Source of the DNA: an uncultured Cycloclasticus sp.
GTDB lineage: Bacteria; Pseudomonadota; Gammaproteobacteria; Methylococcales; Cycloclasticaceae
Direction: 5' to 3'
DNA length: 64,000 bases
NCBI GenBank assembly: GCA_913060865.1
Contig: CAJXTU010000011.1
Span: forward strand, 26,410-90,409
Under the pieces are notes generated by a model, which ran no database searches, was not told the origin of the DNA, and saw only the letters and a program-made list of their open reading frames with translations. The position numbers were made by a program, and so were the translations under genes. Of the stretch, positions 56,860-64,000 are shown one piece after another (the first letter of the stretch is position 1; each line of letters opens with the position of its first letter).

Positions 56860-58179
56860 TTAAAAGGGTGAGACGATCTGAGTGCCGGTTAGGCGCTCTA
56901 TTTCCAACTGTTTAAGATGAGTAGACAAGCTAGCATCTAACAACTTCGATTGCGCATTAAGCAATTCATTTTGTACCGCTAACCATTCAAGGTAGCCGTA
57001 CTTACCAAACTCGTAGGCTTTGTGAGTTTCAGTGAGTGCTTTTTCAAGTTTAGGGATAATCTCTTTTTTCAATACGTCACTTAAATGAAAACTATGTTCC
57101 AATTGCTGATACACAACAAACAGCGTGGTTTCAATACGAATACGTAATGCGTCAGCTTCCGACTGATTTTGTAACCGTTTTGCTTTAACTTCAGCAATCC
57201 GGCCTTGATTACGGTTACTACCACCAAAAGGCATAGATATACCCGCCACCATGCCGAAATCATCCGTTCCTTGATAACGCCGCACTCCGGTTGTGAATGT
57301 CCACGGTGAGCTTCGCTCCTCTTCGGCGAGTTTGATTTGCGCATCGTTAACTCGATCCATTGATAAGTATTTCGCAATATTCGGGTTGTTTTTTATTTGG
57401 GTTTTTAAGGCGTCAAAACTCATCACATCAGGCCGGTTGTTTAGCATGCCAGACACTGTTTTAAATGATGGTTCAGTGCTTCCCCATTGTGACGCGAGTT
57501 GCCTGATTGATGATTCCAGCTCATGCTCTACATCACCCAATACGAGACGACGCTTAGCTAACTCAGCTTCTGCGCGATACAATTCTGCCAGTGGTGTTTT
57601 ACCTATTTTTACCCGATGCTTTACTTCCTTGACGGTTGATTGCGCTAATGCAATCGCACGCCGTGCAATAACCGCGCTTTCTTGATAAAAAAGTGCCGCT
57701 AAAAAATAGCGAGCAGTTTGGGTTGCACTGTCCAATTGTTTGATATTTTTTTCGCTTTCAATCAAACTTTTTGCTTCAGAGGCAACTTGAACCCGTTTAT
57801 CTTTGATATTTTGATCCAATAGCCAAGCAACACTTAGTGTCGCTTGGCTATTATCAAACCCATTAAAACCCCCACTCCCCAGCGCATCTTCAACGGTTAA
57901 ACTGACTTGCGGTTTAGGGGAAAGGTCAGCTTGAACCATTCGTCCTTGCTGTGCTTCCAGTTGATACTGAAATGTTTGTAATTCAGGATTGTGGTTAAAC
58001 GTTCGTTGTATTGCTTCTTTTAGTGTCAACGCCTCTGTCGTGTTTTGGTTACCCGCTAAAACTAAAGAGGACGGCACAATGCCTCCTGCTAAAAAGAGCA
58101 TTAAGCCCATCAACAGATTGCTTGAAAACCGACTGCGCATCGGTTTTTTCGGTATGAAGGTGTAGTTTTTAATTAACAT
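56860..58179 (-). CDS. czcC: Outer-membrane efflux channel of the metal pump, CzcC type
   Basis: The 439-residue TolC-superfamily protein has an N-terminal signal segment (about 20-43) after a basic extension. Two OEP repeats follow (LKEAIQRTFNHNPELQTFQYQLEAQQGRMVQA; YEFGKYGYLEWLAVQNELLNAQSKLLDA). The ATG at 58179 has AGGGA upstream; an internal ATG at 58140 lacks a site. It is co-transcribed with the M56 gene (9 bases) and czcB (29 bases). Confidence 0.92.
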   Translation of the reverse strand: MLIKNYTFIPKKPMRSRFSSNLLMGLMLFLAGGIVPSSLVLAGNQNTTEALTLKEAIQRTFNHNPELQTFQYQLEAQQGRMVQADLSPKPQVSLTVEDALGSGGFNGFDNSQATLSVAWLLDQNIKDKRVQVASEAKSLIESEKNIKQLDSATQTARYFLAALFYQESAVIARRAIALAQSTVKEVKHRVKIGKTPLAELYRAEAELAKRRLVLGDVEHELESSIRQLASQWGSTEPSFKTVSGMLNNRPDVMSFDALKTQIKNNPNIAKYLSMDRVNDAQIKLAEEERSSPWTFTTGVRRYQGTDDFGMVAGISMPFGGSNRNQGRIAEVKAKRLQNQSEADALRIRIETTLFVVYQQLEHSFHLSDVLKKEIIPKLEKALTETHKAYEFGKYGYLEWLAVQNELLNAQSKLLDASLSTHLKQLEIERLTGTQIVSPF

Positions 58180-58188
58180 AGAAATTCC

Positions 58189-59154
58189 CTAATGAGAGAG
58201 TGTGTATTCGATGGTGTGATGGAAAATGTCGACCGTTAACGCACTAAAAATTGAGATGCTCACGGTGGCACAAATAAAAATAAGGATGGGAAACACTTTT
58301 GATTGTTGATCACTTAATAAGTAGCTAATCCGCTCTTCAATATAATCATGTCCGTAATGACAAACCGCGCTCGCGCTCAACTCGCCCTCAAAAGGTCTTA
58401 CTGCCAACCGCCTTACTTTTAATAAGGTTTCAGCAATAAGCAATTTATCTGAAATTTTATCGCTAACCGCAAAGTCCGCACATTGCTCCATGACCAGTGA
58501 CATTGATTGATTTAATTTTACAGAAATCACCGTTGGAAAGAACGCCGTAAACAGTTGAAAGCACCATTTCATCAAAGGATCAGCGCGTCTTACATGCTCT
58601 TTTTCATGCAATTGTAAAATCGTATATTCTTTGCTATTAAGTTGGCGTCGAAGTGCCGTTGTAATATAGCAGCGAGGCATTAGATAGCCCGCTGTGAAAG
58701 CTGTTGCAGCATCCGCCTCTAGTTGATAAAAACCGTTTTCATCTCGCTCTGCTACGGCTTGAAGTAAGCTAATTTGACGGCTATTTATTATTAAACTATA
58801 AACTTTCCGAAAGAATAAAAAGCCCGTATAAACCACCAAGGCAATTATTGATAAGCCATGCCAGCTATTGAAAATAAACTCTTGGGCGTGGTGCCAATGA
58901 AGTAAGTCAAAACTCTGAGGAAACGGCGAATAGTGACTACCCGATAGGATGACCAAACTTGCCGCTAAGCAACCAAAAAGCCACGGTGATACGGCAATAA
59001 ACCATAAAACACGACGGCGTGATACAACTGAATATTGATTGAATGTTTCTGACTTCCAGCTAACGATAATACTCAGCGTAAAGATAATAAAAAGCACACA
59101 AAACCCCATAATGGATAACACATTAAAAAAGATTGCTAGTGTGCCAAAAATCAT
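58189..59154 (-). CDS. BlaR1/MecR1-like M56 family metalloprotease
   Basis: The 321-residue protein has four membrane helices (about 5-30, 50-72, 95-117 and one near the C-terminus at 285-310). The cytosolic zinc protease site is His183-Glu-Lys-Glu-His187 followed by VRRADPLMKW. M56 proteins of this type cleave a BlaI-type repressor upon signalling. Unlike BlaR1 it has no penicillin-binding sensor domain, so the signal is something else, plausibly metal or envelope stress. It overlaps blaI by 4 bases. Confidence 0.88.
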   Translation of the reverse strand: MIFGTLAIFFNVLSIMGFCVLFIIFTLSIIVSWKSETFNQYSVVSRRRVLWFIAVSPWLFGCLAASLVILSGSHYSPFPQSFDLLHWHHAQEFIFNSWHGLSIIALVVYTGFLFFRKVYSLIINSRQISLLQAVAERDENGFYQLEADAATAFTAGYLMPRCYITTALRRQLNSKEYTILQLHEKEHVRRADPLMKWCFQLFTAFFPTVISVKLNQSMSLVMEQCADFAVSDKISDKLLIAETLLKVRRLAVRPFEGELSASAVCHYGHDYIEERISYLLSDQQSKVFPILIFICATVSISIFSALTVDIFHHTIEYTLSH

Positions 59155-59540
59155 GATTCTTCTTTCATAGAAATGGTTGAACGGTAATCTTGAATGAGTT
59201 CCTCAAGTCGATCTAGCTGTTTTACATTAAGTTCGCTTGAGATCGATACAAAAGCCGCCAAAATACTATCTTCATCGCCCAATGTGAAATCGTGAGTTAC
59301 GTCTTTTATCAGCTCACCAATAAACGCTTTGCGAGGTTTGGCTGCTCGGTATTGAAAGGCGTGGCCTTCCTTATCCCTTTTTAAAAGGCCTTTTTTAAAC
59401 AGGCGATCCAGCGTGCTTTGGATAGTATTTAGAGTACCACCACGACTTTTTTCAAAATACGCATAGACCTGTTTGGCATCCGCAACATTGGTTTGCCAGA
59501 AAAACTTCAGCACTAATTTTTCAAGCTGGCCTAAATTCAT
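59151..59540 (-). CDS. BlaI/MecI/CopY-family repressor
   Basis: The 129-residue protein has an N-terminal winged helix (LGQLEKLVLKFFWQTNVADAKQVYAYF; GTLNTIQSTLDRLFKKGLL) and a C-terminal dimerisation part. It is the first gene of the efflux operon and overlaps the M56 protease gene. The expected logic is repression of blaI-M56-czcCBA until M56 cleaves it. CopY-type Cys metal-binding motifs are not seen, so direct metal sensing is unlikely. A long palindrome lies 37 bases upstream of the start. Confidence 0.9.
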   Translation of the reverse strand: MNLGQLEKLVLKFFWQTNVADAKQVYAYFEKSRGGTLNTIQSTLDRLFKKGLLKRDKEGHAFQYRAAKPRKAFIGELIKDVTHDFTLGDEDSILAAFVSISSELNVKQLDRLEELIQDYRSTISMKEES

Positions 59541-59576
59541 TTATATATACCCGTACCTTGTCATCTAACGTTTGAT

Positions 59577-59631
59577 CCATATTTGCACGCATAAAACCGA
59601 TTGTCAATCGGTTTTATGCGTGCAAATATGG
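59577..59631. promoter_or_regulatory. Perfect 55-bp palindrome upstream of blaI
   Basis: Two 27-base arms are exact reverse complements around a single central T (59604): CCATATTTGCACGCATAAAA plus CCGATTG on the left, mirrored on the right. It lies 37-91 bases upstream of the blaI start and 162 bases after the cusA stop. It contains the bidirectional terminator-like core AAAACCGATTG-T-CAATCGGTTTT. It could be the operator, a terminator for cusBA, or both. A second weak inverted repeat, ACTAAAAAA/TTTTTTAGT, follows at 59635-59661. Confidence 0.75.
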
Positions 59632-59792
59632 GTAACTAAAAAATTCAACATCTTTTTTAGTTCAATTAACTCCTACTTACACTTAAAAACTCACACCTTT
59701 CACATAACAAACTTTCCACATAAAACGGCTCCCTATCAAGCAATTAGCAACAACTAACTTTTAATCATCTGTATTAAGCAAAAAAACTGCTT

Positions 59793-62700
59793 TTACTTTA
59801 AAAAATCCCTTCTCTTCCTTGCTTCTTCGTACTGCAATACAAAGCTGTAAATGACGGGCAATACCAATAAGTTTAAAATTAAAACCGTTAACATACCGCC
59901 CAACATCGGCGCAGCAATACGATGCGTAACATCAGAGCCCGCGCCGCTACTGAGCATAATGGGAATTAAGCCCGCCATCGTGGAAACCGCCGTCATGACC
60001 ACGGGACGAACTCTCATGGACGTTGCTAGCTGGCTGACCTCGATTATTTCTAAACGCGATAGTGGTCGTGAACTCTCTGCACGGCGTTTAGCGATCTCCA
60101 TATCGATAAAGCTGAGTACTAGCACACCAATTTCAGCCGCCATACCGGCTAACGCGATAAAGCCGACATAGACCGCGACTGATAAATTGTAGTCATTGAG
60201 ATAAATCATCCAAATACCGCCGATAACACCAAAAGGTAACGCAAGCATCACGATAAGGGGCTCAACTAGATTACGAAAATTGAGGTAAAGCAATAAAAAG
60301 ATAATGATTACAGTGACGGGCACAACGATCTGTAATCGCTTTGCCGCGCGCTCCATATACTCAAATTGACCCGACCAAACAACGGTATAACCCGCAGGGA
60401 TCTTCACCTGATCAGCCAATACCTGTTTTGCTTTGCTGACAAAACCGCCAATATCAGAGGTACTTATATCGACGTATATCCAAGCATTAGGTCGTGAGTT
60501 TTCACTTTTAATCACTGGCGGTCCACGCCTATAGTTTAATTCGGCCACCTGCGCTAACGGAATTTGGCTACCGCTCGGCGTTGCTATCAGCACCCGTTTT
60601 AAACTCTCGAAGTCATCACGTAACTCGCGTGGATAGCGTACATTGACTGGGTAACGCTCTAAGCCTTCGACTGTTTCGGTGACATTCATCCCCCCAATAG
60701 CGCTTTGTATCACATCTTGTACATCACCTGTCGTTAGGCCGTAACGCGACGCAGCCTCTCGGTTAATATCAAAATCCAAATAATAACCACCGACCGACCG
60801 ATCACCGAAAGCCGAGGTGGTTTCGGGTATCGTTTTCATCGCTCGCTCGATCTGCCCAGATAAGGATTCGAGCACGTTTAAATCGGGCCCAGACACTTTT
60901 ATCCCGACCGGCGTTTTAATCCCCGTGGATAACATATCAATCCGCGTTTTGATTGGCATGGTCCAGGCATTAGCCAGCCCTGGGAATTTAATCGCCTTAT
61001 CCATTTCGGCCATTAATTGCTGCGTCGTTTTATTTGGATTTGGCCACTCTTCTTTCGGTTTTAAGCGAATGGTCGTTTCTATCATCGATAAGGGCGCGGA
61101 ATCGGTAGCCGTTTCTGCACGGCCCACCTTGCCAAACACGTGAAGCACCTCGGGAAAGGTTTTTATAATTTTATCGGTTTGCTGTAGTAACTCTTTTGCT
61201 TTGGTAATGGATATACCTGGAAATGTCGTTGGCATATACAAAATGTCGCCCTCGTCCAACGGCGGCATAAACTCACTACCCAGTTTTGAAAATGGGTACA
61301 AAGTTAATAAGAACAAACACAGCGCCAATAGAACCGTTACCCTGCGCCACTGCAGCGCCAGCTTGAGTGCCGGCGTGTGCATCGCGTGCATCCAGCGATT
61401 AAGAGGGTTTTCGTGTTCAGACACCACCTTGCCACGAATAAAATACCCCATCATAACCGGCACCAACGTAACCGCGAGTATGGCTGCGGCAGCCATCGCA
61501 TACGAGGCGGTAAACGCCAACGGGCTGAACATACGGCCTTCTTGCGCTTGCATGGTAAAAATGGGCAAAAAAGAGACTGTAATAATCAATAGTGAGAAAA
61601 ACAGCGCTGGACCGACTTCACGCGAGGCATTACCGATCGTCTTCCATCGTTCGTCATCGCTGAGCTCAGCACCTTTGTCTGTAGTGGCTTGCGCCAAGTG
61701 TTTATGCGCGTTTTCTACCATCACAATAGCCCCATCGACCATCGTACCAATGGTAATGGCGATACCGCCTAATGACATGATATTGGCGTTTAGCCCTTGC
61801 ATCTTCATGATAATAAAGGCCATCAAAATACCCATAGGGAGGGTAATAATCGCGACTAAGGCTGGGCGCACATGTAATAAAAACAAGATGACCACTAAGC
61901 TAACGACCGCTAATTCCTGAAGCAATGATTCATTGAGGCTGGCCACGGCGCGCTCAATTAAGTTACCCCTATCGTAAACGGGTATAATTTCAACGCCTTC
62001 AGGCAGCCCTCTTTTTAACTCTTCCAGCTTTTTTCGAACCCCTTCGATCGTCGATAAGGCGTTTTCACCGTAACGCATAATAACCACACCCCCGGCAACT
62101 TCACCTTCGCCGTTTAGCTCCACCGCGCCACGTCTTAGCTCAGGCCCAATATGAATATGGGCGACATCCTTTAAACGAATCGGTGTTCCATTGTTATCAA
62201 CGCCAACGGGGATACTGTTCAAATCCTCCAAAGATTGAATATAGCCCAGGCCCCGTACCATATATTCAGTCTCAGCCATTTCAATTAAACGCCCGCCAAC
62301 ATCGTTATTAGAACGCTTAATAGCATACTTAACCTTAGCTAGGGTAATGCCGTACGCTTGTAGCGCATTCGGGTCTACTTCAACCTGATATTGCTTGACA
62401 TAACCGCCTACTGAAGCCACTTCCGACACACCATTGACCGTCTGTAGCGGATATCGCAAATACCAATCCTGAATTGAGCGCAGCTGTGCTAAATCGTGCT
62501 TTCCGGTTTTATCCACCAAGGCATACTCGTAAACCCAACCCACCCCCGTGGCATCAGGGCCTAACGTGGGCGTAACAGCGTCGGGTAATTGACTACTAAC
62601 AAAATTAAGTGACTCCAGCACCCGAGAGCGCGCCCAATACATATCGGTACCGTCTTCAAAAATAATATAAACAAAGGACAACCCAAAAAATGAATAACCA

Positions 62701-62948
62701 CGGACGATTTTAGAGCGTGGAACCGATAGCATGGCCGTCGTTAATGGGTAAGTCACTTGGTCTTCAACAACCTGTGGCGCCTGCCCCGGATATTTAGTCA
62801 ATACAATAACTTGTACGTCCGATAAATCCGGTATCGCGTCTAAATATGTGTGCTGATAGCTCCATAACCCCACGACTGCAATGATAAGCGTCGCTATTAA
62901 CACCATCAGGCGGTCTTTTATCGAACCGTCAATGATCGAATTAATCAT
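59793..62948 (-). CDS. cusA: Cu(I)/Ag(I) RND efflux permease, CusA type
   Basis: The 1051-residue HME-RND permease has the TM4 motif ITIGTMVDGAIVMVEN as in CusA. Methionines at the three CusA substrate positions are conserved: YMPTTFPG, PLSMIETTI and RIDMLSTGIK. This argues for Cu(I)/Ag(I), unlike the CzcA paralogue at 52466. It overlaps cusB by 8 bases. No CusF-like or CusRS genes are in the window. Confidence 0.95.
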   Translation of the reverse strand: MINSIIDGSIKDRLMVLIATLIIAVVGLWSYQHTYLDAIPDLSDVQVIVLTKYPGQAPQVVEDQVTYPLTTAMLSVPRSKIVRGYSFFGLSFVYIIFEDGTDMYWARSRVLESLNFVSSQLPDAVTPTLGPDATGVGWVYEYALVDKTGKHDLAQLRSIQDWYLRYPLQTVNGVSEVASVGGYVKQYQVEVDPNALQAYGITLAKVKYAIKRSNNDVGGRLIEMAETEYMVRGLGYIQSLEDLNSIPVGVDNNGTPIRLKDVAHIHIGPELRRGAVELNGEGEVAGGVVIMRYGENALSTIEGVRKKLEELKRGLPEGVEIIPVYDRGNLIERAVASLNESLLQELAVVSLVVILFLLHVRPALVAIITLPMGILMAFIIMKMQGLNANIMSLGGIAITIGTMVDGAIVMVENAHKHLAQATTDKGAELSDDERWKTIGNASREVGPALFFSLLIITVSFLPIFTMQAQEGRMFSPLAFTASYAMAAAAILAVTLVPVMMGYFIRGKVVSEHENPLNRWMHAMHTPALKLALQWRRVTVLLALCLFLLTLYPFSKLGSEFMPPLDEGDILYMPTTFPGISITKAKELLQQTDKIIKTFPEVLHVFGKVGRAETATDSAPLSMIETTIRLKPKEEWPNPNKTTQQLMAEMDKAIKFPGLANAWTMPIKTRIDMLSTGIKTPVGIKVSGPDLNVLESLSGQIERAMKTIPETTSAFGDRSVGGYYLDFDINREAASRYGLTTGDVQDVIQSAIGGMNVTETVEGLERYPVNVRYPRELRDDFESLKRVLIATPSGSQIPLAQVAELNYRRGPPVIKSENSRPNAWIYVDISTSDIGGFVSKAKQVLADQVKIPAGYTVVWSGQFEYMERAAKRLQIVVPVTVIIIFLLLYLNFRNLVEPLIVMLALPFGVIGGIWMIYLNDYNLSVAVYVGFIALAGMAAEIGVLVLSFIDMEIAKRRAESSRPLSRLEIIEVSQLATSMRVRPVVMTAVSTMAGLIPIMLSSGAGSDVTHRIAAPMLGGMLTVLILNLLVLPVIYSFVLQYEEARKRRDFLK

Positions 62949-63951
62949 GCGTTTTCTCCTTCGGCAAGGTCATTTGATCGGTCGTCGCTTGTTTATTGCT
63001 CGACATCGATTCCAGCATTTTTGCCGTCGCTTCGCGTAATTTAGATTCGGAGTCGATCAAAAACTGACCTGAGGTGACGACTTCTTCGCCAACTTTTAAC
63101 CCCTCTAAAATGGCAATTTTACCTTTAGACTCCAGACCGATCTTCACTAACCTTGGCTCAAACTTGCCTTCGCCTCGTACAACAAACACTTGATTACGAG
63201 AACCCGAACGAATCACCGCTTCCGAGGGAATAACCACCTTGTTATTTTGCTGACTGGCATAAATCGTCAGATCAGCAAACATATTAGGCTTTAACAATAA
63301 ATCTGAGTTATCAAACACCAAACGTACTTTGATGGTTCGCGTTGTTGCTTCCGCGTACGGATAGATATACGCCAAATGCCCTTTGAAGGTTCGACCTGGG
63401 ACACCCACCAATCGCATGTCAACCGAATCACCCTCTTTTACCCAAGGTAACTCATATTCGTAAATATTCGCGTACACCCAAACCTTTCTTAGGTCGGCAA
63501 TCATATAGATTTCTGTTTTTGGCGTAACAAACTGGCCTTCCCGTGCGCCAATTTTCATCACGACACCTTCTGTTTGACTGTGAATATGGATGCTCTTTTT
63601 AATACGGTGTGTTTTATTTAGCTCAGCCATTTGGTGCGCAGGAAAATCCAATAACTTCAGTCGCTCACGCGAGCTATTTAACAAGGCTTCCGCACCATTA
63701 CGAATCGTCTCAATCGGGCTTTTTTCCAAGGCTTTTACGTTGTTAAGCGCTAATAGGTATTCTTCTTGACTGGCGACCAACTGGGGTGAGTAAATACTCA
63801 ATAACTGAGTATCCTCTTCAACCCATTGGCCGGTTTTATCCACGTACATATCTTCAATCCAGCCCTCGGTTTTTGGGTGCAAGCGAACCATTTTTCCTTC
63901 ATCGTAAGCAACCCGTCCAACCGCTCTAACGGTATGCGACATGGCTAATTC
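62941..63951 (-). CDS. cusB: Cu/Ag efflux adaptor CusB, N-terminus missing (contig end)
   Basis: 336 residues of a CusB-type membrane-fusion protein are present. They include GRVAYDEGKMVRLHPKTEGWIEDMYVDKTGQWVEE, the helical hairpin, IHSQTEGVVMKIGAREGQFV, the beta-barrel and the C-terminal GLKVGEEVVTSGQFLIDSE. The signal peptide and N-terminal metal-binding methionines are beyond the end. The apparent Met-Tyr-Lys-Arg-Gln start is encoded by adapter bases and must be discarded. It is the first visible gene of cusBA and overlaps cusA by 8 bases. Confidence 0.93.
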   Translation of the reverse strand, partial: ELAMSHTVRAVGRVAYDEGKMVRLHPKTEGWIEDMYVDKTGQWVEEDTQLLSIYSPQLVASQEEYLLALNNVKALEKSPIETIRNGAEALLNSSRERLKLLDFPAHQMAELNKTHRIKKSIHIHSQTEGVVMKIGAREGQFVTPKTEIYMIADLRKVWVYANIYEYELPWVKEGDSVDMRLVGVPGRTFKGHLAYIYPYAEATTRTIKVRLVFDNSDLLLKPNMFADLTIYASQQNNKVVIPSEAVIRSGSRNQVFVVRGEGKFEPRLVKIGLESKGKIAILEGLKVGEEVVTSGQFLIDSESKLREATAKMLESMSSNKQATTDQMTLPKEKTHD

Positions 63952-64000
63952 CTGTCTCTTATACACATCTCCGAGCCCACGAGACCAGAGAGGATCTCGT
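63952..64000 (-). other. Illumina Nextera adapter and index sequence (not genomic)
   Basis: 63952-63970 is the Tn5 mosaic-end complement CTGTCTCTTATACACATCT, 63971-63985 is CCGAGCCCACGAGAC, 63986-63993 is an 8-base index CAGAGAGG, and 63994-64000 is the start of P7 (ATCTCGT). This is untrimmed read-through at the contig end. Confidence 0.98.

Noticed and set aside
63952..63966. N-terminal Met-Tyr-Lys-Arg-Gln of the CusB reading
   Set aside because: Encoded by adapter sequence, not by the genome.

Overview
The window is a contig from an AT-rich Gram-negative bacterium, most likely a marine gammaproteobacterium. The evidence is a ring-hydroxylating dioxygenase alpha/beta pair with a type I extradiol dioxygenase, a class I PHA synthase, LpxL- and Blc-type envelope proteins, an Mrp-type Na+/H+ antiporter operon and heavy-metal RND pumps. 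The aromatic-ring genes together with this background suggest a Cycloclasticus-like hydrocarbon degrader. That assignment is an inference from gene content only. The right end is not genomic: the last 49 bases (63952-64000) are Illumina Nextera adapter, index and P7 sequence.

Layout. 1-2300: feoB (5' end missing) and feoC, ferrous iron uptake. 2388-3491: a periplasmic trypsin-like protease with a coiled-coil insertion. 3733-6797: an FNR-like box, the dioxygenase alpha and beta subunits, an extradiol dioxygenase and a terminator. 6969-20865: mostly independent metabolic, envelope and transport genes (glycosyltransferase, methyltransferases, patatin, AbgT, LpxL homologue, PpiC, GST, DmeF-type cation exporter, FNT channel, PhaC). 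21075-21360: decayed IS3 fragment. 23377-30825: a ten-gene overlapping Mrp/Mnh antiporter operon with three NuoL/M/N-like subunits and no full-length MrpA. 31390-33789: Lon-like protease.

33.8-44.5 kb: two copies of an ancestral segment (a decayed ygjP-like remnant followed by rimK) flank about 8.9 kb. The left rimK copy is cut off at its junction with a degenerate IS21-family istA. Inside the flanked interval is a probable light/porphyrin-stress regulon: a TIGR01777 epimerase and hemH diverge from ybgA-like, merR, photolyase, lipocalin, psiE-like and cbiX-like genes, with a TATACAA-N10-TTGTATA inverted repeat in the divergent promoter.

43.3-47.2 kb: a cluster of ATP-grasp ligases and peptidases (RimK fused to an RCK_C/TrkA_C domain, an AstE/aspartoacylase-type zinc hydrolase, and a RimB-like retropepsin fused to a second RimK). 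It converges on zntB and a large MscS channel. 51.1-52.3 kb: a complete IS5-family element. 52.4-59.5 kb: a BlaI repressor, an M56 protease and czcCBA in one operon, preceded by a perfect 55-bp palindrome (59577-59631). 59.8-63.95 kb: cusA and the 3' part of cusB. The strongest candidates for something undescribed are the RimK-RCK_C/AstE/RimB-RimK cluster with its mosaic duplicated partner, the divergent operator of the light cluster, and the palindrome in front of the BlaI/M56-controlled metal pump.
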